DNA from: Bacillota bacterium
Lineage (GTDB): Bacteria; Bacillota; UBA4882; UBA8346
Reading direction: 5' to 3'
DNA: 64,000 nucleotides
Assembly (NCBI GenBank): GCA_023429995.1
Contig: JAEZCE010000047.1
Location: forward strand, 62,001 to 126,000
A program made the translations under genes and the position numbers. Shown one piece after another: positions 44,229 through 54,417 of this stretch; within the stretch, counting starts at the first letter, position 1, and each line of letters begins with the position of its first letter. The notes under the pieces are model-generated. The model was not told the DNA's origin. It ran no database searches and saw nothing but the letters and a program-made list of their open reading frames with translations.

Positions 44229-45455
44229 TCAAATCAACCCCCTTGGCGTACGATATCTGGATTTTCTTACTTTACAGCGACTCTTCCATAACGCGCATAA
44301 CCTTGAACTCATTTTCAGCCAATGAAAACCGATACTTTTAAATTTTACCCAGCTAATAGCTTTGAGAGATTTTTTCAAGGCGATATCAAATTTCGCCCCC
44401 GGTAAATTCTTAAAGAAATCCTCCCGATATTCTCCGGCCGGCGCCGACATATGCAGGCATTCATTGTTCGCCATTACCTCATCTAATTTACATTCTTCGT
44501 AGTAAATGTCATTTCTGATGCCATTCAACAATTCATCTCCTTTGGACGAGTTCAGCAGGATAACGGAGGTGCCCTCATCATTATCCAAATGGGGTCTGGT
44601 ATTGGAAATGCCCCAAAAATCACCTAACGTGATATCCGCAATCCGCGGCAATTTTTTATACCGGCAATGATGGCAGGATGGGCGTAAATACAAATTATAT
44701 TCAAGATAACCGAGCATATACAGGTCGGAATATCGATCGCGGATATATTGTTTTCCGTTTTCAAACTCAACCCGGGTGCTAAAACAGTTCCAGCCGTAGG
44801 ATTTATTTTTAAATTGGAGCTGTCTTATTTGGGAATGATATTTTATTTCAAGCATTTCAAGATATTTTTGATATACTTTGGGAGAATTTACACCCCTGCA
44901 TATAAAATCGCACAAAAACAAATTGGGCGCTTGTGTCCCCAAAAAAGCGATTAAACCGGCATTTTGGCAGGGAGTTCCACAGAATAAAACGATTTTTCCG
45001 GAATCGATGCGTTTTTGGATTTCGCGGTACACCAAACCCGGAGCACTTTGGACGTATTTGGATTGCCTAAGTTTTTCAATATCTTGGAGATGATCGATCA
45101 TGGCATGGGAAACCGTAAAGTCTTCGTTATACCGGGCTCCCGCGACATAACCGTCAATCCCTATGATGTAGGCGGCAAGCGCGCTAAAGATCCCCCCGGA
45201 GGTGCTACTCAATCGAACCATGCTATCTTTATTCCATGCGGCATAAACCCGGGGAAGGCGCCGATGGGCATTTTCTAAACCGGATAGAGCGGGACACTTT
45301 TTCAGGCACAAACCACAGCGATCACACTTTTCAAGATCGGTGAAGGGATACAAAAATCCTTCGGCATCCGGAACCATCCTTACCGCATCGCGAGGGCAAA
45401 CATTATAACAGGCATTGCACCCGGTGCATGATTGTTTTTCTAATGGGTCCATCAT
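44229..45455 (-). CDS. F420-hydrogenase beta-subunit-like iron-sulfur protein (copy 1)
   Basis: This protein of about 408 residues begins with two 4Fe-4S ferredoxin motifs (CTGCNACYNVCPRDAV and CDRCGLCLKKCPAL), followed by a FrhB-type flavin-binding domain (LFCGTPCQNAGLIAFLG and FICRGVNSPKVYQKYLE). Such proteins occur in polysaccharide loci beside polysaccharide pyruvyl transferase genes; a redox role on a sugar intermediate is inferred. A second copy is at 49996-51123. ATG 45453-45455 is chosen; a TTG at 45470 is possible. The next gene is the radical SAM enzyme. Confidence 0.9.
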   Translation of the reverse strand: MMDPLEKQSCTGCNACYNVCPRDAVRMVPDAEGFLYPFTDLEKCDRCGLCLKKCPALSGLENAHRRLPRVYAAWNKDSMVRLSSTSGGIFSALAAYIIGIDGYVAGARYNEDFTVSHAMIDHLQDIEKLRQSKYVQSAPGLVYREIQKRIDSGKIVLFCGTPCQNAGLIAFLGTQAPNLFLCDFICRGVNSPKVYQKYLEMLEIKYHSQIRQLQFKNKSYGWNCFSTRVEFENGKQYIRDRYSDLYMLGYLEYNLYLRPSCHHCRYKKLPRIADITLGDFWGISNTRPHLDNDEGTSVILLNSSKGDELLNGIRNDIYYEECKLDEVMANNECLHMSAPAGEYREDFFKNLPGAKFDIALKKSLKAISWVKFKSIGFHWLKMSSRLCALWKSRCKVRKSRYRTPRGLI

Positions 45456-45500
45456 CGTCTCACTATCCAATCGTTTTTTAGCGCCCTTTGATTCGTTCGA

Positions 45501-46139
45501 TCACGATTTCCATTGGACACGATGTTTGATTATCCTGGCCGGTACACCCGCCGCCAAACAATGATCCGGGATGTCTCTTGTAACTACGGCGCCCGCCGCC
45601 ACAACGGCGCCTTTGCCAATGGTTACTCCTTTTAAGATTATGGCCCTGGTCCCTATCCACACGTGATCCTCAATCACCACCGGTTTGGTCATGGAATAAT
45701 TTTCGGCCAGTATTTCGTGGGCATCCGAATCCATGATGGTTACATCATGGGAAATCGCCACGTTATTGCCGATCTTAATACTCCGCGCACATCGGATTTT
45801 GACATTCGAATTGCAAAATCCGCTTCCCAGTTCCAGTTTTGCATTTTCAAAAACAATGATATCGCCGCCATAGAAAATGGAAAATCTACCTTTAACCCAT
45901 ATTTCCCCGCCGTCATCAATTCGAACCATCGTATCCCTGTTGGTTCCGGTAACACAGTTGTCATTGGTGATGAATTTCCCTTCAATAATCATCCTGGCAT
46001 TCTTACCAAACTTATAATAACTATTGGTTTTAGGCAGCAGTATCCCGCTGCCGGTGATTTTGGTCTTGATGAAATAATTACAGAAAAAAAACTTTACCAT
46101 ATCGGTGGTCCATATTTTTTGCAGTAATGGAACATTCAT
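45501..46139 (-). CDS. left-handed beta-helix acetyltransferase
   Basis: This protein of about 212 residues has hexapeptide repeats in its C-terminal half (GTRAIILKGVTIGKGAVVAA) and the acetyltransferase end HCLAAGVPARIIKHR. It likely O- or N-acetylates a sugar of the repeat unit using acetyl-CoA, as do WbbJ-type enzymes. The His in VAISHDVTIMDSDAHE is a candidate catalytic residue. ATG 46137-46139 follows GGGGA with 7-nt spacing and is preferred to an ATG at 46163. Confidence 0.9.
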   Translation of the reverse strand: MNVPLLQKIWTTDMVKFFFCNYFIKTKITGSGILLPKTNSYYKFGKNARMIIEGKFITNDNCVTGTNRDTMVRIDDGGEIWVKGRFSIFYGGDIIVFENAKLELGSGFCNSNVKIRCARSIKIGNNVAISHDVTIMDSDAHEILAENYSMTKPVVIEDHVWIGTRAIILKGVTIGKGAVVAAGAVVTRDIPDHCLAAGVPARIIKHRVQWKS

Positions 46140-46201
46140 TTTCAATCCCCTGCCCGTCTCCAAAATAGCCTGGTCATCTTGTGATGAGGATGAATTCTTG
46201 A

Positions 46202-47140
46202 TCAGGCCCGCAACTTTTTCTTTATCCTACGGGCCACTTGATAAATATGATTTACCAGCGTTATAGGAAAGAGGGAAAAAATCAGCAAGATACCCCCGTA
46301 TATTTTCCCTTTGGGTGATTTGAATCGTTTGAGCCAATCTTGGTTGATTTCTTTTAGCGCCATAATGTTATTGAAAACCAATGCGATTAATCTTCGGTCA
46401 TAAGTCCGTTCATAAAATTGGCGCTCGTTTTTTCCCAGATTTGTTCCCGCATCCGCCAGATAATTTAAAAACCCGTCTTGGGAAAGATGAAAGTTTTTGG
46501 ATGTGGCCTGCCCCTCAACATCTTTATAAACTGTTGCCAAATAGCTGTTTTTATAAGCAAGCGGATGATGATTTAACACTTTAAAAAACAACGTGAGATC
46601 TTCCGCCAGTTGATCGCCTCCACGAAATCCTCCGCTCTCGACAAAAGTCTTTTTTTGAATTGCAAATGCCGATGGATATAAATCGATCCCCATTTTTTGA
46701 TAGCCCAAGTTATCATGGATTAAGCCCTCCCAACCATCCGGGAGTTTATTCCGGAGCTTCATCAACTTTCCGGTATTTTGGTAGTTCAACATTAAATTGG
46801 TTCCATACATTCGCGCCTCGGGATAATTTCCGGACAAATAATCAATCCAGTAGAGAAAATTCTTTTCCCATCGATCATCCGAATCCAAAAAGGCAATAAG
46901 CTCATATTGGGCTATCTTTACACCGTTATTCCTGGCGCAGGATACGCCCTGGTTGCATTGGGTAATCCATTGAATTCGACTATCGTGAAATGATTGAACA
47001 ATTTCTACGCTTTTGTCCGTCGAACCATCATCCACGATGATGAGTTCAAATTCCGTAAAACTCTGCTTCAAAACACTGTCAATGGTTTCTCCGATATAAT
47101 TTTCACGGTTATATAAGGGGATAACGACCGATATTCCCAT
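46202..47140 (-). CDS. glycosyltransferase family 2
   Basis: This 312-residue GT-A enzyme has the family start ISVVIPLYNRENYIGETIDS, the nucleotide-binding IVDDGSTDKS and the metal-binding DSDD in LIAFLDSDDRW. The C-terminal end holds a hydrophobic segment (GGILLIFSLFPITLVNHIY) for membrane attachment. It overlaps the end of the polymerase gene by 32 bp. Donor and acceptor are unknown. Confidence 0.93.
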   Translation of the reverse strand: MGISVVIPLYNRENYIGETIDSVLKQSFTEFELIIVDDGSTDKSVEIVQSFHDSRIQWITQCNQGVSCARNNGVKIAQYELIAFLDSDDRWEKNFLYWIDYLSGNYPEARMYGTNLMLNYQNTGKLMKLRNKLPDGWEGLIHDNLGYQKMGIDLYPSAFAIQKKTFVESGGFRGGDQLAEDLTLFFKVLNHHPLAYKNSYLATVYKDVEGQATSKNFHLSQDGFLNYLADAGTNLGKNERQFYERTYDRRLIALVFNNIMALKEINQDWLKRFKSPKGKIYGGILLIFSLFPITLVNHIYQVARRIKKKLRA

Positions 47141-48584
47141 ATCCGCACCCTCTCCAATTTATCCTCGCCGGCCATTTGGAACGGATGGCCATCGCGGTGA
47201 GAAGACCGTACAGAAAAGTTAAGGCAGGGTTATAAAAGAAATTGGTATAGAAAAACATAATGATGCTAAAAAGCGACACCATGGAAAACATCCTGTGAAT
47301 TAAAACTTGCTCATTGTTCTCTGGTATCTTGACTCTTCGGTTTATCCAATACGGAATCCACAACAGTAAAACAAGGACCATCATCACCCCGGAGAGCCCA
47401 ATTTCAAGCAAAAGGTAACTGGCTTGATAATTATAGATTCCAATCCGATAATCCGTGAATTTGATTTGCGGATTAAAATGGGAACCCATCCCTTGCCCCC
47501 ACAGAAGCAAGCCTCGTTTTGAAAGATAATCGAAACAGTAAACCAAACTTTCTCCCCTTTGAATCATCTCATTGGGTTTAAATTGGGCTTCAGCCGATAA
47601 TATGAAGTTATTGAAAGTATCTTCAAACGATATATTCATGATTCCGGATATACTCATACCGATAACTACAATCAGCGCCAAATATAAGACCATGAAAGAT
47701 TTTTGGGATGCCTTTTCTTTACTGAAAAAAACATCCGTCAACACTCCCAAAGGAATGAACAACAGAGCGATTTTGGCATCACTTAAAAAAGGCATGAACA
47801 GAAAAATCAGGCAAGATAGAAAGAAAAACACCTTTTTGGCAAGACCGATCTGCTTGGAGTTCAATGAAAGATAAATGATTGTTCCTAAAAAGCAGATTAC
47901 AGCCGATATTCCAAGCACATCAGAGGCATCGTAACCAAAAATCCCTCCGACATAATCATTGAGCGTCCTGTCCATATAGGCATTTCCGACCCATAATTGG
48001 GGAACCGCTATTTTTTTCCGTACGACGATAAAAACGTATTGATATAACACCAGCGGAATTTGAAACACTAAAGTGAAATAACAAATTTTTAAGATTTTCC
48101 AGAGATAGTCGAAACGTAAATCCGAAAATATAATGATCAGGAGAATAAAACGTAAAAATAATCTTTCATGGGTCATAAGGCCCATGATATCCAAATGGTT
48201 AATGAATGCGACCGCAATCGTAAAACCAAAGAACAGCACTGAGAAAAATAAAAAGAATCTTCTAAAGGCCAAGGGTAAATCGATTCTTTTTTTATTCATC
48301 ACCCATTTGACCAATAGTATCAGGATTGCGAGATCCTCTATGTAATTCAACTGATTGGGAACGGAAAACATGGAAATTAAAAAACCAAAAAACAAATTCT
48401 TGACCAGAATGAGGTATACGCCGAAACTATCATCAATCCAAATAAGCGCCGCAACCAAAACCGCCAAAGTTAAAAAACAAAGTATCGGCTTATTCACTAA
48501 TAATCCCGCGCTTAAAAAACATATTTGGATGGCGACACAGGATATAACCCATGGTTTAGTCTGGAGGATTTTTTGGATAGACAT
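47109..48584 (-). CDS. Wzy/O-antigen-ligase-like polysaccharide polymerase
   Basis: This 491-residue protein has about 12 predicted membrane helices (for example ICFLSAGLLVNKPILCFLTL and FLFFSVLFFGFTIAVAFI). A large loop lies late in the protein, with GESLVYCFDYLSKRGLLLWG and GQGMGSHFNP, which fits the Wzy_C/O-antigen ligase family. It would join lipid-linked repeat units outside the membrane. Sequence identity in this family is low, so the call rests on topology plus the context of Wzx, Wzz and WbaP genes. It overlaps the GT2 start. Confidence 0.82.
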   Translation of the reverse strand: MSIQKILQTKPWVISCVAIQICFLSAGLLVNKPILCFLTLAVLVAALIWIDDSFGVYLILVKNLFFGFLISMFSVPNQLNYIEDLAILILLVKWVMNKKRIDLPLAFRRFFLFFSVLFFGFTIAVAFINHLDIMGLMTHERLFLRFILLIIIFSDLRFDYLWKILKICYFTLVFQIPLVLYQYVFIVVRKKIAVPQLWVGNAYMDRTLNDYVGGIFGYDASDVLGISAVICFLGTIIYLSLNSKQIGLAKKVFFFLSCLIFLFMPFLSDAKIALLFIPLGVLTDVFFSKEKASQKSFMVLYLALIVVIGMSISGIMNISFEDTFNNFILSAEAQFKPNEMIQRGESLVYCFDYLSKRGLLLWGQGMGSHFNPQIKFTDYRIGIYNYQASYLLLEIGLSGVMMVLVLLLWIPYWINRRVKIPENNEQVLIHRMFSMVSLFSIIMFFYTNFFYNPALTFLYGLLTAMAIRSKWPARINWRGCGYGNIGRYPLI

Positions 48585-48650
48585 TGGATTCTTCTTTCTG
48601 CTTTATTTGAACTTCGCTCCGGCTGGTTTATATACGACTACGCTTTTGGG

Positions 48651-49972
48651 TTACTTGCCGGATCCAAGTTGAAGTAAAAAAGAGCACAAATGGTCAATCT
48701 CTTTTTTGATTTTCTCTTGGAGATCCGCCAAATTCCTCGTTATCGAAAAACAGGTGTTTCCGTAGGAGTGAAAAAGTTCTTGAATAAGAGCGATAATTTT
48801 ACGACTCACCTCATGATTTTCCCAATATTTTGCCCCTGCGCATTCTAGGAGCAAGCCTTCCATCGCTAGCCCTTTGCCGATTACGCCGGAATATTTGATG
48901 CTATACGATAAACATATTGCCGGTTTGCCCATCTGGAACGTGGAAATCGCCGCGTGCATTCTACCCGTAATCGTAAAGCGACCGCTTCCGAGAATAATCC
49001 GCAGTTGATAAGGGAGTAAAGGTTCCAAAACGCAAACCGCTTTCTTTTGAACTGTCCCTTCTAAACTCGAATATATTTTTTGGATAATCATCCGGTCGTC
49101 GGTTTTATCGTTTTGCAGCACGTGCGCTAAAAGAACGAGTTTAAGATTCTTGGTTTCTTGAAAACCTGCTAAAAAATTGATAATCTCAACGTAGTTTTCA
49201 ATATATTTCTGTTCATTATGGGTATAGGCTTGCGTCAACCCGGAGGGTACAACGGAAATGTATTGATTCTCCACGAGCGGGTATTGAGTGAAAATAAAAC
49301 TCTTTTCATCCGCGTTGTCCTGAAACGGCAAGTTTAAAAAGGCTAAATCGCCTGATAAAGTAACTTGTCTCAATTCAAGCGCCTCTTTGACATAATGAAA
49401 GTTGATTTCATCCCGAATGGAAAGATAGCTTTCCTTCAAAAACCAGCGAATCATCGGCCTTACTGCCGTAGGAAAAGGTCCGATGGTTTGCCCAAGGAGA
49501 ACGGTGGGGATTTTTTTCGAATAAAGCTTAATTTCCAATAAATTTTTAAAAAGCTGGAAATACCCGTAATACGGTGAAAAATCGTCCCCGCCCAAGGCGA
49601 TGAATACTTGGCAATTTTCCTTCTTTAGCTTCTTTTGGATGGAAAAATAGTACCCAGGCAATTCTGAAATATTGCCCATGAACCAAATGGGTTTATAAAT
49701 CAACTTGATGATTCGATATAGGGATGGATTGATTTTGATTTTTTTTTTAAGGGGCAATAAGAACTTTTTCCCTCGGCAACGCCGGATATTGCAAAACACG
49801 ATAGGGAATTCCTGATTCTTTGGATATTGTTTTCTCCCCGGGCATCGGTAAAAAACATAACCTCCCCGGTTTTATTTAGATTTTGACCGATATACTCAAT
49901 CGTATTGACCGCCATCATCAGTGAACCGTTATTATAAGTATCTTTAATATGACCGATTCGTATTTTCATCAT
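48651..49972 (-). pseudogene. polysaccharide pyruvyl transferase, double frameshift
   Basis: The family start MKIRIGHIKDTYNNGSLMMA (to about 49810) and the remainder (FIALGGDDFSPYYGYFQLF, TVLLGQTIGPFP, RFTITGRMHAAISTFQMGKP) are in different frames. A third frame supplies the missing middle, ESGIPYRVLQYPALPREKV, then stops at the A10 run near 49746. Two small deletions (near 49822 and next to the A-run) restore one frame. The enzyme would add a pyruvate ketal to a sugar from phosphoenolpyruvate. The otherwise well-kept sequence could mean recent loss or sequencing errors at homopolymers. It sits next to an F420-hydrogenase-beta-like gene, the usual partner. Confidence 0.78.
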
Positions 49973-49995
49973 TTACCCTCCTCAACCGGCAATGA

Positions 49996-51123
49996 TTATC
50001 CCGGTTTTCCACTGATTTTTTTGAGTATTCCTGAGATACTTCGCTTTTTTAACATGGGAGTATGGTATCTTTTAAGGATCATTTGAAAGTCGTTATTTTT
50101 TAGTTCGTTTAAAAACTGCTCATAGATGGGGGGCTTTTGAAAATCAACATTTGTTTCAAATTTCCGGTCTGCTATTTTTTCTTTAAAACCCGCTACTTCA
50201 TTAAATACTTTCGTTCCCCTTTCATTTAAAGGGATTGCAATGGACACCCCAACCTTGTCGTCTTGAAATTGAAGCCCCCAGAAATCACCCATTCGGATGT
50301 CCGCAGCGCTCATGTTCCGGTAATTACAGGAATAACAGGCATTACGAAAACAAAAATTCTTCAAATACAGGTACATATAGGGATCGATTTGATGGAATTG
50401 ACTATAAAAGCCTTTTTCGCCTATTGCCCGCACTCTGAATTCATGCCAGGACTCAAAATTATTTCGAAATTCATAATGAATTAAAAGACCGATTTTTCTT
50501 TCAATATCACGGATATATTTCCACCATAACAAGTAAGAAGGAACACCATGACAAAAAAAATCAACCAAAACGAACTGATTGCTCGCGCCTTTTTCATCAA
50601 TGACTTTACGGAGTCCGGCAATCTGGCATGGAGTTCCTACAATCACATATTTACTCCCGGTACCCCGATTCCAAATTTTAGACAACACGTCCGACATATC
50701 GCTTTGGATATACTTGGAACCAATGGTATTAAATATTTCCATAGGATTTTCGCAGATAACATGGTGAATATCTTTAAATCCATTCGCGAAACTCGCGCCG
50801 ATGAAAAAATATCCTTTCTGTAAATAGGTAAAGGCCAATGCCAATGAAAATCCTCCCGATGAACACAATAACTTTAAATGATTGGATGGGGCTTTATAAG
50901 AAAAAATCACTTTATCCCGGATATTCTCAAGAACACCCGAATGATTGACAATGCAAAAATTGACGCATCTTCCACAACCATTGCATCGTTCCCGACAAAC
51001 TTGGGGCTCCAGAAATCCGTACTCTGAGATATCCATGGTAATAGCATTTTGCGGACACACGGCTGTACACATACAACACCCGGTACATTGATTTCGATCC
51101 CGCAGTTCTTGAATATTTTTCAC
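49996..51123 (-). CDS. F420-hydrogenase beta-subunit-like iron-sulfur protein (copy 2)
   Basis: This protein of about 375 residues has ferredoxin motifs CTGCCMCTAVCPQNAITM and CNGCGRCVNFC, then the FrhB-type segments VIVGTPCQIAGLRKVI and FFCHGVPSYLLWWKYI. It resembles the copy at 44229-45455 at domain level but with many differences, so they are old paralogues. GTG 51121-51123 with GGTGA 6 nt upstream is chosen; a TTG at 51129 is also possible. It precedes the pyruvyl transferase pseudogene. Confidence 0.9.
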   Translation of the reverse strand: MKNIQELRDRNQCTGCCMCTAVCPQNAITMDISEYGFLEPQVCRERCNGCGRCVNFCIVNHSGVLENIRDKVIFSYKAPSNHLKLLCSSGGFSLALAFTYLQKGYFFIGASFANGFKDIHHVICENPMEIFNTIGSKYIQSDMSDVLSKIWNRGTGSKYVIVGTPCQIAGLRKVIDEKGASNQFVLVDFFCHGVPSYLLWWKYIRDIERKIGLLIHYEFRNNFESWHEFRVRAIGEKGFYSQFHQIDPYMYLYLKNFCFRNACYSCNYRNMSAADIRMGDFWGLQFQDDKVGVSIAIPLNERGTKVFNEVAGFKEKIADRKFETNVDFQKPPIYEQFLNELKNNDFQMILKRYHTPMLKKRSISGILKKISGKPG

Positions 51124-51146
51124 AAACAATCACCAACTATGCCAAA

Positions 51147-52547
51147 TTATGCAAATCTGTATTTTATCAACTGAAAGCCTTTCCGAATGATATTCTTATT
51201 GAATATTGCAAATAGAACCAAAGAAAATAATACCGTCAAAATCCGGATATAAAAGACATTGGTATAATATAGCCCAATCATACCGATAGAAATAGTTGAC
51301 AGCAGCAAAAATTTGGGTATATCGATATGGATCGCAAAATATTTCCTGGTCTGAATAATCCGCCAAACCCACATCGCCAAAAAAGCTATCATCGTTGATA
51401 ATCCCGCGCCCTGAATTCCAATATGAGGGACCCCAATCAGGTTGAGCATGATATTTAACAAAGCGCCGAATGCCGAGGACGAAAAGGCCCCTTTGGTTTC
51501 CTTGGCGCATAAATAGCCTGTGCCGTAAAATGAACTAAAGGATAAAAACAACGCGCCAAAGTATAAAAACGGAACATACCGCCAAGCAGAACCGAAATGC
51601 GCGTTTACCCAATAAGACATGAAAAGTCTCGTAAAAGCCAGTACAATAAAAGTCAAGGTAAATTGAAGCGCCATATATTGATTAAACATTTTGGAAAAGA
51701 ATTGATCGCGATCAAGCGAATTGTATTCCATGATCGAACTTTCTTGCCATGCCAAATTGAAAATGCTATTGACCATAATAATCATTGCCGGAAACTTATT
51801 GGCGATTGCATAAATTCCATTTGCAGCCATACCTTCATAATAATTCAGGATATAGCGATCGGACACATTCATCATCCACCAACCCAAAGCATTGGGGACT
51901 AACGGCAGGGAAAAAGAAAGTAATATTTGATCCATTCCAAAATTTTCTTTTTTAAGGGTAATGTATTTCCTGACTTTGATCACAATTTCTAAATAGAATA
52001 GGGTGAACATGGTGGAAATCATATTGGCAATAATCAAGCCGTCAACCCGCAGAGTAAAAAGACCAATCAGTATGATGTTGCAGATTAGTGTTAATCCTGT
52101 TGTTATCATCCCCGCAATTGAAAACTCCAGATTTCTTTTTAATCCCCGGCTGATTTGCATCCAGGCCGACGAAATAACCGCCAAATTGAGTTGCGTTAAA
52201 ATCAGATATTGAAACTTAAAATTTGTAAAAATAAAAACGAATATGCAAATGAGATTGAAAACGATTAAATTTCTAATGATAATACCCAGTGAGCGGGAAA
52301 TCACAGCGTCTTTTTGAGCTTTATCCGTCGCCTCCAATAAATGCCGGTATAAACCGTCAGTAATTTGCAAGGTGATTAAAGGCGAAAGTAACATGAAACT
52401 GGTAGTGATCAAATCAAAATAACCATAATCATTGACGGAAAGATAAAAAGTATAAAACGGCAAAAGTAAGAAACCTAATATTTTGGAACCAAAATCTCCA
52501 ATACTGTAAATAAGAATATTCTTAATAAACTTTTTTTCTCGATTCAT
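51147..52547 (-). CDS. Wzx-type polysaccharide flippase
   Basis: This membrane protein of about 466 residues has around 12-14 helices and the MATE-like fold of Wzx/MurJ lipid flippases (IKNILIYSIGDFGSKILGFL at the start, FGALFLSFSSFYGTGYLCAK later). It would flip the lipid-linked repeat unit across the inner membrane. ATG 52545-52547 is taken as start; upstream codons of the same frame overlap the WbaP gene and are ignored. It lies downstream of the initiating glycosyltransferase. Confidence 0.9.
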   Translation of the reverse strand: MNREKKFIKNILIYSIGDFGSKILGFLLLPFYTFYLSVNDYGYFDLITTSFMLLSPLITLQITDGLYRHLLEATDKAQKDAVISRSLGIIIRNLIVFNLICIFVFIFTNFKFQYLILTQLNLAVISSAWMQISRGLKRNLEFSIAGMITTGLTLICNIILIGLFTLRVDGLIIANMISTMFTLFYLEIVIKVRKYITLKKENFGMDQILLSFSLPLVPNALGWWMMNVSDRYILNYYEGMAANGIYAIANKFPAMIIMVNSIFNLAWQESSIMEYNSLDRDQFFSKMFNQYMALQFTLTFIVLAFTRLFMSYWVNAHFGSAWRYVPFLYFGALFLSFSSFYGTGYLCAKETKGAFSSSAFGALLNIMLNLIGVPHIGIQGAGLSTMIAFLAMWVWRIIQTRKYFAIHIDIPKFLLLSTISIGMIGLYYTNVFYIRILTVLFSLVLFAIFNKNIIRKGFQLIKYRFA

Positions 52548-52579
52548 ATTTTTGTTCCATATTCCCCGGCCCGATTTTG

Positions 52580-54133
52580 TCAGTATGCCCCTCTTTTCCC
52601 TATTACCGTTCCTACGGTTCGAATGAGCAGTGTGATATCCAACCAGACCGACCAATTTCTCACATACCAGGATTCCAGCACAAGCCGCTCTTCGAAAGTA
52701 ATATCATTTCTCCCTCTTACCTGCCATAATCCGGTTATCCCAGGCACAGTCTCTAAAATGGTTTTCTTATAAAACTTCATGCGTTGTTGTTCATTGGGCA
52801 GATAAGGCCGGGGGCCTACCAAACTCATATCCCCTTTCAATACATTCACAATTTGGGGCAGTTCATCCAGGCTAAATTTACGTAACCATTTGCCAACTCC
52901 TGTGACGCGGGGATCAAAACCGCGAAGTTTTGCATATTCAAGCCATTCCTTCGCTGCTTTTGGTTGACTTGCCAAATATTCCCGCAGTATCTTCCGTTCA
53001 TTAACATACATGGTCCGGAATTTATAACACTTAAAATTCCGGCCGTCTTTACCGAGACGTTTCCCTGCATGAACCACAGGACCGGGTGAATCCAGTTTGA
53101 TCCATACCGCAATCAAAACCATAACCGGCAAAGCGAACATAAAAAACAGGGTTCCCAGTCCCAAATCAAAAATTCTTTTGATGAGCCGATTGCGGTAAAT
53201 CAGCAAATTATTGCAAACACGAAGCATCACTGTTTGCTGGTCAAAATAAAAGTCAGTCTCCAAATTGCTTAAAGGCATTCCCAGCAGATCGGGCATAATC
53301 GTTACATATTTTACAAAAGGTTGCGCCCAATAGATTAAGGTCAATAAATCTGGGCGTTTCACTTCAGGCAAGGTTATAATGACTTCCGACACACCACTGT
53401 CGATAATTTTTTGTTTCCAATTTTCAAGTTTTTCCACAGACGGAAACTCTTTGGAATTCCTTGGATCAGGAGCATATTCAATGATATCCGCGATTTGATA
53501 ACCGGTGTTGGGTTCGGCGGCAAAACTTTCTTTTATAACTGCGATTCCATCTTGATTGCCAATAATCACCACCGAGTGATGCCACAAACCGGTAGCGACC
53601 AGCATCCGTTGGGTCAGGTAACGGATACCGATTAAGAAAAGGCAGGAATATAACCATATAAACCCAATAAATAACCGCGACAGCAATTCGGAAATACCGA
53701 TTAAAAAAAGGCTTCCGATTATGCACAGCGTTGCAAAAGTACATGCTTTAATCAGTTTGGCGGCGTTCTCCCAAAAAGGCATTCTACGCTGATAAAGTCG
53801 CTCATAACAGATGACTCCCATAAAGAATAAAGGAATGACCCAAAAAAAATTGGGGGAAATATGACCCAAGAAAAACTTGCCCGCAAACGGCTGCGATGTT
53901 AGAAAAGCCTCTGTTAAAACGGCGCTTTGTAATGCCAACAAGCTCCCATGATAATCAACGGCGATTAAAATACATAGCCCAAGATACTTTCGGAGGGATT
54001 GTTTTAAGTCAGGCCGGGAAATGGATTGAACTTGCGGGATTTCCGAATGATTCAGTCCATTCACAAACCTGTTCATCCCATAATACGAAATCGTATTATG
54101 ATGCCGGAGTGTTTGCAAACTCTTTATAGACAC
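52580..54133 (-). CDS. WbaP-type polyprenyl-phosphate sugar-phosphate transferase
   Basis: This 517-residue protein initiates the repeat unit by moving a sugar-1-phosphate to undecaprenyl phosphate. The N-terminal half has about four membrane helices and a CoA-binding-like domain (VVIIGNQDGIAVIKE). The C-terminal catalytic domain has KCYKFRTMYVNERKIL, DPRVTGVGKWLRKFSLDELP and GDMSLVGPRPYLP, all family signatures. GTG 54131-54133 has AGGAGG 7 nt upstream. Galactose or glucose is the usual substrate. Confidence 0.95.
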   Translation of the reverse strand: MSIKSLQTLRHHNTISYYGMNRFVNGLNHSEIPQVQSISRPDLKQSLRKYLGLCILIAVDYHGSLLALQSAVLTEAFLTSQPFAGKFFLGHISPNFFWVIPLFFMGVICYERLYQRRMPFWENAAKLIKACTFATLCIIGSLFLIGISELLSRLFIGFIWLYSCLFLIGIRYLTQRMLVATGLWHHSVVIIGNQDGIAVIKESFAAEPNTGYQIADIIEYAPDPRNSKEFPSVEKLENWKQKIIDSGVSEVIITLPEVKRPDLLTLIYWAQPFVKYVTIMPDLLGMPLSNLETDFYFDQQTVMLRVCNNLLIYRNRLIKRIFDLGLGTLFFMFALPVMVLIAVWIKLDSPGPVVHAGKRLGKDGRNFKCYKFRTMYVNERKILREYLASQPKAAKEWLEYAKLRGFDPRVTGVGKWLRKFSLDELPQIVNVLKGDMSLVGPRPYLPNEQQRMKFYKKTILETVPGITGLWQVRGRNDITFEERLVLESWYVRNWSVWLDITLLIRTVGTVIGKRGAY

Positions 54134-54417
54134 CCGAAGTCCTCCTAAAAAGCACGTTAAAGTGCCATTTTAATATCTGAAAAATTATATGTACTTTTTA
54201 TTCATTCCAGAACATAGGATATTGGGGTAGAAAAATTTCTTTTTGTATTACTCATTGTACATATTTTTGTTTCTGATTTGTTGCAACAAAGCATTCACCA
54301 AAGGGCCAACTTTTTTTGCGGCTTATTTTTGCGTCTGGCGGATTATTCTAAACTCTCCAAAGTCTGCGGCATCACAAAAAATCCCCGGAGCAAAAGCGCC
54401 CGGGAATTCTGTTTTGG
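54134..54417. other. intergenic region within exopolysaccharide cluster
   Basis: Nothing gene-like is seen. This AT-rich leader of the WbaP gene probably contains a secondary promoter, giving the cluster two transcription units (Wzz-kinase-LCP-GINT-like upstream, WbaP onward). The rest of the gap holds the palindromic repeat at 54418-54546. Confidence 0.4.

Noticed and set aside
52548..52655. N-terminal extension of the flippase frame
   Set aside because: It overlaps the conserved C-terminus of WbaP and lacks similarity to flippases.
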